From Pelagophyceae sp. CCMP2097 (taxonomy: Eukaryota > Sar > Pelagophyceae): a stretch of 28,910 nucleotides of DNA. The DNA lies in contig MU657331.1 in assembly GCA_026770575.1 (NCBI GenBank), positions 68,989 through 97,898 of the forward strand, read 5' to 3'. How positions within the stretch are numbered: position 1 is the first letter of the stretch; each line of letters starts with the position of its first letter. Positions 1-10,190 of this stretch are shown here, one piece after another. Both the position numbers and the translations under genes were made by a program. The notes under the pieces were generated by a model. The model had not been told where the DNA came from and made no database searches. It saw only the letters and a program-made list of their open reading frames with translations.

Positions 1-210
1 GTGGGGGAAAGCTTACGCGACGCGTGTCGTGGACGAGCAGGGCGCGGACGAGCAGAGTCAAACAAGGAGCCACAGAGACCGAACGGTTTCCAAGGGCAAA
101 GGACGCCGCGCTCCGAGGGGGGGGCATGGGGGGAAGTATATTCACATGCACGGCGCTTATACAGGACGAGCAGCCAAATTCGCATGCCAAGCGGAGTAGA
201 AACGGGAACG

Positions 211-247
211 AGCAGGCTCGAACCCGCGACCTCATGCAAGACATTTC
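211..247 (-). other. tRNA 3'-half-like fragment, copy 1
   Basis: On the minus strand this reads as the 3' part of a tRNA: GAGGTC (variable-loop-like), then a T-arm GCGGG-TTCGAG-CCTGC. The five-base-pair stem is intact with one G-T pair, but the loop has six bases instead of seven. A CTTGCAT stretch resembling an anticodon loop lies just upstream, but no anticodon stem, D-arm or matching acceptor stem can be found. It is best read as a degenerate tRNA-derived fragment, for example a SINE remnant, and not a working tRNA gene. Confidence 0.4.
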
Positions 248-449
248 AACTGGAGGGCCCATCGGACGGGCGGCCTGGAGCCGCCCACTGTAGATGGGCC
301 GATCTTGGATGACCCATGTGATGTTTATTTACAATCTTCAACACTGACGTTAATCCCGGCGAAAAGGATTTCCGGTCCCAGTGCCAGGAGCCAGATCAGA
401 AGTGTATATAAACACATCACAATGTCATTTTATTATATATTTACCATAT

Positions 450-488
450 GCCAGATTCGAACCGGCGACCTCGGGCTGTTAGAAGACA
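450..488 (-). other. tRNA 3'-half-like fragment, copy 2
   Basis: The minus strand shows TGTCTTCTAAC...GAGGTC followed by a canonical T-arm, GCCGG-TTCGAAT-CTGGC, with a seven-base loop and five pairs (one G-T). CTTCTAA would be an Arg(TCT)-type anticodon loop, but the flanking bases do not form an anticodon stem. No D-arm or complementary acceptor stem is present. It shares TGTCTT and GAGGTCGC with copy 1 about 240 bases away in the same orientation, so both probably derive from one tRNA-related repeat. Confidence 0.45.
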
Positions 489-879
489 CGCATGTGTACT
501 CGGCTGCAGAGCAACAGGGGGCACAAGCGGCTGACGGTGGCACCTTTGAGTACACGCAACGAGCGCACTCGCTTTTACACTCGGAAGTGCAAAGCGAGGG
601 AACGAAACGTCACGCTGAAGGTGATGCGCAAAACCAAGTGCACTGGCCCTCGACCACAGCGCGAGAGACGACACGTTGAACGATTTAGTGGGGGAAAATA
701 TATTCACAAGGGGGGGTCAACATGAAGCGGATTCCACTCAGATATAAATTTCTCGGTCTACAAACGAGGTATGGGGCGGGCCACTTTTGGTCGCTACGGT
801 GCGGGCTGGTGGCGGCGCGGTCCCTGACGAAGGAAGTCTGTTTACGGGCTCGGTCCGCCGCGCGTAAAGTCACTATCGA

Positions 880-1440
880 TAATAAAATGGTGTAAAACTT
901 GACACTATTTTCATGGAATTGCGAATTTGTATGGGCATTTCAAGTCAAATGGAATGGAGCCCATGACTTACAAAATGGAGCCCATAGCCTAAATTTTGGG
1001 CCTTATTTCTCACCTCCACAGGTCACTAGGTCTGACTCTGGTGTGGCCAGGGCCCACAGCCGGCCCGAATGAAGCGGCAGGGAGGTTGAAATCAGACGAT
1101 GACAATGGAGAACCACCTCAAAGAAGCTTTTGGCGACGCTATAATCGAAATGGCGCGTAGGGTACGCGAAAAACGGGAGAGTTTAACTGCCTGCCCGTCA
1201 CCTTGGGTCGGCCCGGACATGCCAAGCCACTCCAAGTTTCATCAAACGCCCTGTGGAGGTGAGAAAAAGAGCGGCATTTTCATATTGACCCCCCTACAAG
1301 TATGGCGGCCCAGTCCGGGTCCAAAGTAGAGGCCTCCACGCAAATGCACGAAATGTTGAGATAGAGTGATTCCGAATGATTTCAAAATTTAGAGCTATAA
1401 TCTCATTTCGCTCAGGCTTGAGAGACCAGAGCCGTGGCGT
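880..1440. other. AT-richer spacer, nothing recognised
   Basis: This is one of the few AT-rich stretches (for example 880-1015). It contains a duplicated AATGGAGCCCATGACTT / AATGGAGCCCATAGCCT motif at about 951-990. The 76-codon frame at 1099-1329 has no recognisable feature and I do not call it a gene. Confidence 0.4.
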
Positions 1441-1466
1441 CATGGGCCATTTGATCCAGAGGGGTT

Positions 1467-1537
1467 GAAATAGCGCCGACTGGGGCGCTGGAAAGAGCTC
1501 GTGTCGCTCTGTCTCGAACCGCAGTCGGCGCTATTTC
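1467..1537 (+). repeat. 71-base palindromic module, left copy
   Basis: The arms GAAATAGCGCCGACTG and CAGTCGGCGCTATTTC are perfect complements. An internal near-palindrome, AAAGAGCTCGTGTCGCTCT, lies between them. The same 71-base layout returns inverted at 2063-2133. Confidence 0.75.
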
Positions 1538-1570
1538 CATGAATGGAGGAAAGGTACAGTTCAGGGTGAG

Positions 1571-1665
1571 TAACGCCGGAGCGCCGATGGGCGATCCACG
1601 AGGTTCCGTGAGGATATCGCCGAAAGCGATTGCGGTCCCAGGGCGGAGGCCCTGGGGGTCTGGTG
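1571..1665 (+). repeat. Direct repeat unit 1 (partner at 1905-1989)
   Basis: This shares GGCGATCC(A/G)CGAGGTTCCGTG, GGATATCGCCGAA(A/G)GCGATTGCGG and CCCTGGGGGTCTGGTG in order with 1905-1989. A few substitutions and a short indel separate the copies. Confidence 0.75.
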
Positions 1666-1904
1666 CTCCCCTGAGGTCTGGCCGATGAACGTGAGTGGGC
1701 GGCAGAGCTCGATGCTGTTGGTGGAGATCGGGGAACGGATGCGTTGGGTCGTTGGTGGGCCGCCACGTGTGGGGGCTGGATTCTGGCCGCTCGTGGGGGC
1801 GTATTCGGACCGCTCGTGGGTCGATGGCAGCGTGTTGGGCTGCAGGTCGCTCGTGGGGACAGATGGGCCTCGTGGGGGCGTAGGTGGACCGCTCCTACAG
1901 TTAG

Positions 1905-1989
1905 TACGCCGGAGCGCCGTGGGCGATCCGCGAGGTTCCGTGGGGATATCGCCGAAGGCGATTGCGGCCTACGCCCTGGGGGTCTGGTG
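1905..1989 (+). repeat. Direct repeat unit 2 (partner at 1571-1665)
   Basis: This is the second copy of the block described at 1571-1665. It ends exactly where the 1990-2067 hairpin begins, so the repeat and hairpin form one composite module. Confidence 0.75.
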
Positions 1990-2067
1990 ATTTCACCTAT
2001 CAAATTGAGGTCGCTGGAGTCTTCGATGTTTGAGCAACTCCAGCGACCACAATATGATAGGTGAAAT
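1990..2067. repeat. Long two-part hairpin
   Basis: The outer arms ATTTCACCTATCA (1990-2002) and TGATAGGTGAAAT (2055-2067) are perfect complements. The inner arms GGTCGCTGGAGT (2009-2020) and ACTCCAGCGACC (2037-2048) are also perfect, with a 16-base loop. The right outer arm overlaps the start of the 2063-2133 palindromic module. Confidence 0.8.
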
Positions 2068-2133
2068 AGAGCCGACTGCGGCTCGAGAAAGAGCGATACG
2101 AGCTCTTTCCAGCGTCCCAGTCGGCGCTATTTC
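2063..2133 (-). repeat. 71-base palindromic module, right inverted copy
   Basis: The arms GAAATAGAGCCGACTG and CAGTCGGCGCTATTTC pair with one mismatch. The internal part, GAAAGAGCGATACGAGCTCTTTCC, is the reverse-complement layout of the left module. Confidence 0.75.
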
Positions 2134-2690
2134 AGCCCCTCGGGAACGTCGTCCACCGCTCGTAAAAAACACCACCACCTCCATTTGGCGACAGTTTCGT
2201 GGTTGAACTTGTATCAAAACAAGATCTTAAATTTCTGGTGAATCATATGAACTCAAACAAGGTAACTTGTATTCCTATGAATAATTGCTTTAACCACACT
2301 CTTTTTCAGTGGAATTCGTACGGCGTAAGTTGCTTTCTTAAAATACACCCTTGGTGGGCTTCCGAGGCCAATAAGAAGTTCGACGGGGCATATACAAGTG
2401 CGTCGATAAGGGGGCGAGTGTGAACGCAAGTGCTTGGGCGCGAAATCAAGTTTAAAAGGTAAGTGTTCGCGAGTGTGCGTCGGCCGAACACATCTCGAGT
2501 AAGTGTGTATATACGCACTTGGCACTTGTTGCTTCGCAACCTGCCCACTTTGCGCGTTCGTTTTGGCGAAAATTGGCTCGCTGCGCTCGTTAACTGCGCC
2601 TCGGAAGATTTATAACAAATCTTAAGTACTGCATGCATGCCCCAAAGTCAAACTTTCAAAATTTAAAACGAGATTCCGTTGAACTTTGGG
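2134..2690. other. Unassigned, AAGTGCG-rich low-complexity stretch
   Basis: From about 2400 to 2600 the motifs AAGTG, GCGAGTGTGCG and GTGTATATACGCAC recur, giving locally skewed low-complexity sequence. Competing reading frames on both strands are all short and unconvincing. No gene is called. Confidence 0.4.
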
Positions 2691-3610
2691 CGCGATTCTC
2701 TCAGCGCGGACCCCGTCCGCGGAGCTAAAAAAGACGGAGCTTGAAAGCCTGCGTCGAGGTGCGTCGATCGTACCAAACAGATCCTCCGAAAGCCTTAATC
2801 GCATTTGCCCAAAGCGGGTCTACTCGCAGGCCTGCGCCTGCGAGTCCGATAAATTTGATATGATTATATCAAATAGGGGTCGCCGGGCTTCGGGGCTGGT
2901 GGAATTTTCGGACCCCCGGAGGGGGTCTTTGGATTTGATAAAATCTAGGCCCCTTCTCCGGGGTTCGTTATTGAAGATCGCCCATGCGCAATTATGTCTG
3001 CCGGTCTAATCCAGAGGTCATCAATCCATGCGGAACCTTTGGTAAAAAAAAAGACCGCGGCGCGCGCCTATGCAGCATGCTGCTGCGCGGCGGATGCGAG
3101 GGTGGCGTGGGACTTGGGCCGGGTGTGCCGGTCCTCCCTTCGCCGCTGCGCCAACGCCATCGAAATAGGACTAACCCTAAGCCAGCTTACTCGTGTTTCA
3201 AAGTTCCCTCTAGGAATTCCTGAACGACTGCACCAACATACAAAGGCGCCATCCGAGGGTCTGCAGTATCTCCGGTGCGCCATGGTTATAATTTTTTACG
3301 TGGGCATTGACTCGACTTGAAGTTGCAATGGGATTTGTCTGTATCCTTCGCTCGAAGTCGGTTCCTCCGGCCAAGGCTGATAAAAACACCAAGTTGGCCC
3401 CCAGGGAACATGTTTGAAACAATTTCGAGGCTTTTCATAAAACATCCAAAAACACGTGAATAAAACATGCTACGGCGACTGCATCCGAGGGTCATGAGAC
3501 GGGTCGACGCACGCGACGCGCCGGACTCCGCGGCCGCTGCGCTTAACTGCCCTGCGGATTGCATCCTAACATTATCCTAATCGGAGTTATTCATCTCTCC
3601 AAGAGGGCTC
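2691..3610. other. Unassigned stretch with several strong short hairpins
   Basis: Perfect stems include GACCCCC-GGA-GGGGGTC (about 2910-2930) and CTCGCAGGC-CTGC-GCCTGCGAG (about 2824-2850). Imperfect ones occur at GCGCGGACCCCGTCCGCG and in the CCCCTTCTCCGGGG part. Stop codons are frequent in all frames and I see no gene. A single CTAACCCTAA string near 3170 is isolated. Confidence 0.4.
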
Positions 3611-3829
3611 TCCAGAGGCCCGGCCGGCGGCCCCGGGGAAACCCCTCGCGGGGGGACAAGAACACGCGTTTTTTTCGGTGGTGTGAACCCAACAAACACG
3701 TGTTTTTAGGGATTTGATTAACACAACGTTATATGTTTTTATCAGCCTCTCAGGCTCTTGCAATGTTCGAATGTAGTTGATCAATTCCTTGGTCAAGCCG
3801 ATTCTGGTCTTTTCCGTTTCGGCGACTGG
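3611..3829. other. Spacer, nothing recognised
   Basis: A GC-rich hairpin-prone start (CCCCGGGGAAACCCC near 3632) is followed by AT-richer sequence with ACACGCGT and ACACGTG strings. No gene-like frame was found. Confidence 0.3.
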
Positions 3830-4354
3830 CTATTGCACGCGAGCGCTCGCAAGGGCGCCAGCAAGGTCCCCGGGTCGGCGCCGGCATGGAGTTTGAAAAG
3901 GTCTGGTACCGGGTGCGTGGGCCTTTTGCGTAGTATTGCATATGAACCCCCGAGGGTCGCAGCGGAGCCTCGCATCGGAGTCTCCCTCGCATCGGAGTAT
4001 CCCTCGAGTCTTTCGCGCCTTGTCGGCGTCGAAGCCCCTCGTCGTCGTCGAAGCAGGCGCTAGGTCCACGACGTCGCGCTGCGGACGCTCGAGCAGAACA
4101 GACCGCGCGGCGGGTGCGTTTTCCGGGCGTTTTCGAAGACCGGGGTGCTTCGATGACCGGGTTGCGTCAATGACCGGGGCGGTTCGACGAAGACCTCGGT
4201 GTTCCGTCGACAAAGGCGCATCCGCCTCCACCGCGCGGCGGGAGACGACGGCGCGCGGCGGACGCCGGGGGAGACGGAGGGGCGCGCCGAGAGGAGTTGG
4301 TCTAAAGGACGCCGTCGAGAGAGCTGTTGGAAACGAACGGGGCCGCCTGCGCAC
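3830..4354 (-). CDS. Weak hypothetical reading frame, about 174 codons
   Basis: This open frame ends in TAG at 3830. Its third positions are GC-rich, and it is rich in Arg, Pro, Ala and Thr (for example a segment reading LAPASTTTRGFDADKARKT). No domain, signal peptide or membrane segment is visible. The opposite strand is open over much of the same interval, as expected in GC-rich DNA, so strand choice is unsure. It contains DNA-level near-repeats of GATGCGAGG and GACCGGGG. I do not recognise it and would not treat it as established. Confidence 0.18.
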   Translation of the reverse strand: MRRRPRSFPTALSTASFRPTPLGAPLRLPRRPPRAVVSRRAVEADAPLSTEHRGLRRTAPVIDATRSSKHPGLRKRPENAPAARSVLLERPQRDVVDLAPASTTTRGFDADKARKTRGILRCEGDSDARLRCDPRGFICNTTQKAHAPGTRPFQTPCRRRPGDLAGALASARVQ

Positions 4355-4560
4355 GTAGGGCGCGGCCGCTGGGCGCGCTGCGGCTGTTGACGGAGCTTTG
4401 TTTTATGACAGCTCTACTAGTAGTGTTCCTCTCGGCTAGCGCGCATCCGCGTGGCAAACCACGTTTCGGGACAAAACGGGAAAAGAGGCCCCGGAGAATG
4501 GGGCCCGGGGATGCGGGGCAAAGGCCCTCTGGGGGGCGCCGGCGCGAGACTGACCCGACG
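4355..4560. other. Transition spacer before the first repeat array
   Basis: This non-repetitive GC-rich sequence contains one A/T-rich interruption (TTGTTTTATGACAGCTC). No gene was recognised. Confidence 0.3.
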
Positions 4561-5560
4561 TGGTATTGTATCCGGCATTTGAACTTACAAAACCCATGAA
4601 CCCAGTACCCCTTTAGGCCTGCACGCGGACTTGGAGAGTTCCGACTGCTTGCTGCCCTCGCTGCGGTTGGCGCTGGCGGTGCCGGGGCTGGATTCGGCGA
4701 ATGAAACCGCATGGCATCTCCCGCGCGATGTTTTGGTCCAGATCCGTTGGAGCCAGCGTCCGTTGTTGAATCGCATCCGTTGGATCCCCCTGGAGATGGC
4801 GATTCGAGACGACCCCTCAAGACGGCCCCTGGAGTCGACCCCTGGAGACGACGCTTTCGATGGGCATTCGAAACGACGCCTTGAGACGGCCCCTCGAGCG
4901 GACGCTCCCTCGGATGTTCGCTTGGGCGGCCCCTTGTTCCTCTGGACAGTTCCTTTGACGGTCCTTCGACGGGCCCTCTGTGACGGTCGCTTTGACGGCG
5001 GTTTCTCGACGGTCACTTGGACGGTCACTCGGCTGCCGGCCCCTCGACTGCTGCCCCCCTGGGCGGTCGCTCGGACGGTCAGTCGGACGGTCAGTCGGAC
5101 GGTCGCTTGAATGGTTCCTCAACGGTCCCTCGGACGATCCCTTGGGCGGTCCTTAGGACACTTTCTTTGGACGGTTCCATTGGAGGGTCCCTTGGAGGGT
5201 CCCTCGAGGGTCCCTCTGCGACGGTCCGTGGACGGTCCATTGGGCGGTCGTTTGGACGCCGCAAAGACTGCGGCCCCTCTGCGGCATGCCAGACCGTCCC
5301 AGGAAGTTTCCAAAAGGACTGTCCAAAGGCCATTTCCAAGGTGCCGTTCTGTCGGGTCCGCCTGGGAATTGGCTCCCCCGCGACGTTTTGGTCCAGATCC
5401 GTTGGAAGCGTTGTCCGGAGCCGTTGGAGGTGTGCATCAGGCCGTTAAGCGGAAGAGGCGCCCCCCTGAAACGGACCCCCGGATCGCCTTTTCGACATTG
5501 AATTGTGTGAATGTTCAAAAGGCGACCCCCTGAAACAACCTTGAAGACGGCCCAACGGTC
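4560..5560 (+). repeat. Degenerate 12-13-base array, GGACGGTCCCTC flavour, first block
   Basis: From about 4790 the sequence consists of imperfect repeats of GGACGGTCCCTC and its variants (GGACGGTCGCTC, GAGGGTCCCTTG). A string CCCGCG(C)GA(T/C)GTTTTGGTCC followed by AGATCCGTTGGA occurs at about 4720-4752 and again at about 5376-5405, so parts of the array are duplicated internally. The stretch 4866-5055 is a segmental copy of 14752-14940. Reading frames here have four-residue periodicity (SDGQ, GRSL) and are artefacts of a 12-base unit. Confidence 0.85.
4866..5055 (+). repeat. Segmental repeat, copy 1 of 4
   Basis: An ordered series of landmarks defines this segment: GAAACGACGCCTTGAGACGG, CGCTTGGGCGGCCCCTTG, GACGGGCCCTCTGTGACGG, TCGCTTTGACGGCGGTTTC and GGACGGTCACTCGGCTGCC. 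The same order recurs at 14752-14940 (+) and 15880-16000 (+, partial), and in reverse complement at 11283-11470. Confidence 0.75.
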
Positions 5561-8500
5561 TCAAGACGCCCAAAGAAGCGGTCTTGGAGGAAACCCTTTT
5601 CGTTCCGTCTCCGGAAGGTCCTTCAACTCAATAAGGCGGTCCGTGAAGATCCGAAGAGACGGGCTCGAGACGATGGAGACGACCCAAAGAGACGATCCAA
5701 AGTGACGATCCGAAGAGACCGTCCCTGCGACGGTCCCTAGAGACGGCCCTCGAGGCGGTTTCAAGACGGTCCCTAGAGACAGACCCACGACGGCCGAAGA
5801 GGCGGCCCTCGAAGCGGCAGACGACCGTCGAGGCGGTTCCGTCGAGGCGGTCCGTCGGGGCGGTTCCGTCGATGCGGTCCGTCGATGCGGTCCCGTCGAT
5901 GCGGTCCGTTGAGGCCTCGGTCTATTGCAATTTCAAGGCGGGCCGCTGCGAGGCCTCGTTGAAGGGCCCTTGCGAGCCTGCACGCACAAGCCATACAAGC
6001 CCCCGCGCACAAGCCAAGCCGTACATGAGAAAACCCGAGACGGATCCTCTGGAAACTGCATGGTCCCGAGAGCATGGTCCCGAGAGCATGGTCCCGAGAG
6101 CATGGCTCCTCTAGACAGTCCCTCTGGACGGCCCCTCTACACGGTCCCTCTGAACAGTCCCTCTGGAAAGGCACTCTGGAAAGGCTCTCGAGACGGCCCC
6201 TCTACACGACCCCCTCTGGATGGCCATTTTAGACGGCCCCTCTGGACAGCTCCTCTGGACAGTCCCTCTGGAGGGTCCTCCGGACGGTCTCTCTGGAGAG
6301 TTTTTCCTGGACGGGCCCTCTGGACGGCGGTTTCGGCCCTCTCGAGACTCTTGGGGGGGGGGGGGCTCTCGAGACGGCCTGAAACGGGCCACGAGACGGC
6401 GCCGAGGCGGCCTGAAGACGGCCGAAAAGACGACCGAAGAGACGTTCCTCGAAACGGTCCTCAGGTGACCTATAGACGGCCCCAAGACGATCCCACGACG
6501 ATCCTCGCGACTGTCCTCGAGACGGCCCTCGAGGCGACCTCGAAGCGACGACTCAGTGGCCTCGCGGTGGCCAAAGAGAGGGTACGAAGGGAGGGTACGA
6601 AGAGACAGTCTTTGGGGCGGTCTCGAGAAGGCCTTAAGATGGCCTCAAGACGGCCTCGAGACGTCCTCGAAACAGTCCTCTTGACGGCCTCGAGACGACC
6701 TCGAGACGGTCGCACGGCGGCCCTCGAGACGGCCTCACTCACGACGATGATTGAGACGGCCCTCGAGACAGTCCTCGAGACGGCTTCGAAACGGTCCTCG
6801 AATCGACTTTCCGACGGTCCCCTCTACGGCCGAAGAGACGGGCTGAAGAGACGGGCCTATAGACGGCCTCTGAAGACGGCCTCTGAAGACTGCCGAAGAG
6901 ACGGGCTCGAGACGGCTTGAAGACCGTCCTCGAGGCGGCTTCAAAACCGTCCTCGAGAGTGCCTCGAGACGGTCCTATAGACGGTCCTCGAGACGGTCCT
7001 CGAGACAGTCCTCGAGACAACATCCAAGACGGCTTCGAAACGGTCCTTCTTGGCGACCTCGACGACGAATCGGCGGCCTCTCCGCGGTTCTCGAGTCAGT
7101 CTTCAACGGCCCGTCTCGACGGCCGAAGAGACGGTTTTCCAGACGGACCCGAGGCAGTCTTGGAGTTGGCGGCGAGACGGGCCTGAAGACGGCTTGAAGA
7201 CGGTCTTCGAGACGGCCTCGAAACTGTCCTCACGACGGTCCTTCAGAGACTGGCTTCGAGGCGGTCTTCGAGTCGGCTTTCTGAGATGTTCCAAAGGGAG
7301 GGTCCGACGAGGTGGCGTCGGAAACGGCCGAAGAGACGGTCCGTGCGATTGTCCTCGAGGTGGTCTTCGAGGTGACCTCTTCGAGGGCTCTTTGACCATC
7401 CTCACGACGGCATTTCTTGGCGACCTCTTCGACGACGAACCGCCGACGGAATCGGCGGCCGAAAACAAGGCCCTACGAGAGGGACCGAAGAGTCTTTTTT
7501 GACGGGGTTGCCTGAAGAAGGTCTCGAGGCAGTCTCGAGGCAGTCTCGATGACGGGCCCGAGACGGCCCTGCAGACGGCCGAAGAGACGGTCCGAAGAGA
7601 CGGTCCGAAGTGAAGGGACGGCCGCCTCGAGTTGATCTTCGAGACTGCGGCCTCGGGGCGGTCCGAAGAGACGGCGAATCTCAAAGGCCCCTCGACTCTC
7701 CTCACGACCAAGCCAAGACGGCCCCGAGACGGGGTTCCGAAGACGGCCGAAGAGATGGCCCCGAGGTAGTCCGAAGAGATGGTCCTGCAGACGGCCCGTG
7801 GCAACGGCCCGTCTCGACGGCCGAAGAGACGGCCGGAAGAGGCCAGGAGACGGCCGAAGAGGCGGTCCGTCGAGGCGGTCCGTCGAGGCGGTCCGTCGAG
7901 GCGGTCCGTCGAGGCGGCCTCGAGGTGACCTCTTGACGTCCTCTTCGACGGCTCCTTCGGCGGCTCTTTTGACGGCCCCAGCGGCAGTCTGGAGACGTTG
8001 CTTGGCGACTTCGAGGCGGTCTTCGAGGCGGGCCCCCTCGACGGCTTCGAAACCCGAGAGAGACGGCTTCGAAACCCGAGAGAGACGGGCCGAAGAGGTG
8101 GTCCATGGTAAGCTCGAAGACGGCCTCTTGAATGCATGCCCAAGAGCATGTTCTCAAGACGGTCCGAAGAGGCAGCTCTGGAGACGGTCCGAAGAGACGG
8201 GCCGAAGAGACGGGCTTCACGGTCGATTCCTTTGAGACGACGTTTCGGCGGCCTCACGATGGCCTCACGACGGCCCGTCTCGGCGACCCTCGAGGTGGTT
8301 TCTCCAGACTGGCCCAAAACCGCACAAGAGACGGTGCACGTGAAATCCGAAAAGATGGCCCCGGGGCAGTCCGAAGAGACGGCCACAGCCGAAAAGGCGG
8401 TCCTGAACTTGGCCTCGAGGAGACAGTCCTGGTGACGGCCCCAAGCCGATCCAAAGAGGCGGTCTTCGAGGCGGCCCTACGAAGGCCCTACGAAGGCCTC

Positions 8501-9860
8501 GAGACGGCCCTCGAGACGGCCCTCGAGACGGCCCTCGAGACGGCCCTCGAGACCGCCGAAGAAGACGGCCGAAGAAGACGACCGAAGAGGCGGCCTGGAG
8601 ACGGCCCTGACGGCCCTCGAGATGGCCCAGGCGGCCCTATAGGCGGCCCTCGTGCGAGGCGGCTCGAGACGGTCCTCGAGACGGCCCCAAGACGGTCCTC
8701 TTGGCGGCCTCGAGACGACGTCGAGGCGGCCTCTTTCACGATAGTGCTCGAGCCGGCCCTCGAAACGGTCCTCGAGGCGACCTTGAGACGGCCGAAGAGA
8801 AACGCCTCGAATCGACTTGACGACAATTCTCGAGACGAGCCCCTCGACGGTCCCGAGATGGTCTTTGAGACGGTCCTTGAGACGGTCTTTGAGACTATCC
8901 TCGAGACGGCTTTCAAAGCCGCCCTCGAGCAAGCCCTCGATCGTCGGCAGTATTCGAGATGGGCCCAAGGCGACTTTGGAAACGGCCCGTCTCGAGAACC
9001 GACCGGCCGAAGAGACGGCCCGTAGAAAAGGTAGAAAAGGTCAGAAGGGACGGGTTTTGATCAAACCGATCGGCGGCCTCGATGGCAGTCCTCGATGGCA
9101 GTTCTCTTTGGCAGTCCTCTTTGGCAGTCCTCTTTGGCAGTCCTCTTTGGCAGTCCTTGAGCAGTCTTTGAGCAGTCCTTGAGAAGTCCTTGAGGAGGTC
9201 CTTGAGAAGGTCCGTCTCGATGGCCGAAGAGGCGGCTCTCGAGACGGTCCAATAGACGGACCCGAGGCAGCCGAAGAGATGGCCGAAGAGACGGACTCCA
9301 CGGCCCTAGGGACGGTCCTAGAGACGGTCCTGTAGACGGCGCTAGGAACGCACCCAAAACTGCCTCGCAACGGCCCTAGAGACGTTCCTCGACCAAGGTC
9401 TCTAGACGGCCTTTGAGGATGCCCCTTTGCTACAGCCTATGTTGGCCTCGCGACTGTCCTCAGGATGGCCCTCGAGGCGGCCTCTCGACGGCCCCTTGAT
9501 GGCCGAAAATCGGTCTTCGAGATGATGCCCCGGGACGGTCCGTGGAGATCTCGGCGGTCCGTAGAGACGACCCGAAGACGGCCTCGAAACGGGCTCGCGG
9601 CGGGCGTTGAGACGGTCCCTCTCGACGTTCCTCCAGACTTCTCCGGACTGGCCCAAGACCGCCTCGAGACAGCCTCGAGACTGCCGAAGAGAGAGGGTCC
9701 GAAGAGAGGGTCCGAAGAGGCGGCTCCAGCCTCGAGACGGTCATCGAGACGGGCCCATCAAGGCCCCGAGGCGGCCCTTGAGATGGCCTCTCCAGAGACG
9801 GTCCCAAGACGGTCCTCCAGAGACGGTTCCAAGACGGTCTCGAACCGCCCCTCTATAGAC
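5560..9860 (+). repeat. Main degenerate 12-13-base array, CTCGAGACGGCC flavour
   Basis: About 4.3 kb is made almost wholly of imperfect units such as CCTCGAGACGGT, CCGAAGAGACGG and CGTCGAGGCGGTC. Locally homogenised runs stand out: three 14-base ATGGTCCCGAGAGC units (about 6060-6105), four 13-base GGCGGTCCGTCGA units (about 7860-7918), five 12-base GGCCCTCGAGAC units (about 8497-8553) and four 13-base CTCTTTGGCAGTC units (about 9100-9156). Different runs amplify different variants, as expected from repeated local slippage or unequal exchange. Open frames up to 427 codons run through it on both strands but have periodic composition (LETALETALET, GPSRGPSRGP). I call none of them genes. Confidence 0.9.
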
Positions 9861-10190
9861 GCCCCCGGCGGCCCTCTTCGTCCTTTTGGCTTTCGGGCTG
9901 CGCTAGGCGCCGGGGCTGCGGCGTGGTTGGCGGTGGCGGGCCGCGTTGGGAAGCACTTGACGTCCAAGGTTTGAATTCGCTCCATGATTCTGCGAGGCGA
10001 TGTTGGGTGGCCAAAGTGCCCCGAGTGCCGACCCGGCCATCTCGACGGCAGTCCAAAGAGCCCAAAGAGGCCAAAGCTTTGACCGACGGCGGCTGCAATC
10101 TAGGCATCTCATCTTCGGACCGGCACCTCTCCCAAAGGCGCCTCGGCAACCAGACGGCGGCGGGGTTCGTGCCGTCAGAGGTCAAGGTGG
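9860..10190. other. Island between arrays, no clear gene
   Basis: The 12-base pattern stops near 9870. The following sequence is GC-rich and non-periodic. It may be the upstream part of the reading frame called at 10190-10570, but its composition is less gene-like. Confidence 0.3.

Larger units (their letters stand above)
1..880. other. Intergenic stretch with tRNA-like fragments, no convincing gene
   Basis: No reading frame here has the GC3 bias or composition of the genes at the right end of the window. The region carries two tRNA-like fragments (separate entries). It also has a short direct repeat of the form GGGGGAA(G/A)..TATATTCACA at about 128-146 and 689-709, and runs rich in AAGTGC/GAGCGCACTCGC between 540 and 620. 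I see no domain or splice pattern. Confidence 0.5.
1467..2133. mobile_element. Nested inverted-repeat (fold-back) element, non-autonomous
   Basis: A 71-base palindromic module at 1467-1537 and an inverted copy at 2063-2133 bracket this segment. Each begins and ends with GAAATAGNGCCGACTG and its complement, and carries an inner GAAAGAG...GAGCTCTTTCC part. Between them lie a direct repeat of about 90 bases (1571-1665 and 1905-1989, both running from TAACGCCGGAGCG or TACGCCGGAGCG to GGGGGTCTGGTG) and a further hairpin at 1990-2067. The middle, 1690-1900, has degenerate repeats of CGCTCGTGGGGGC. No transposase is encoded. Flanking target duplications are not obvious, so the exact ends are uncertain. 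Confidence 0.6.

Noticed and set aside
450..520. A complete tRNA-Arg gene
   Set aside because: The T-arm is good, but no anticodon stem, D-arm or complementary acceptor stem can be drawn.
3165..3185. Telomeric repeat (CTAACCCTAA)
   Set aside because: It is a single isolated occurrence with no tandem continuation.
7860..7918. CRISPR array
   Set aside because: Units are contiguous 12-13-mers with no spacers, no leader and no cas genes.
7103..8386. A 427-codon minus-strand protein
   Set aside because: It lies entirely in the degenerate array. The composition is Arg/Ser/Pro periodic with no start context or domain.
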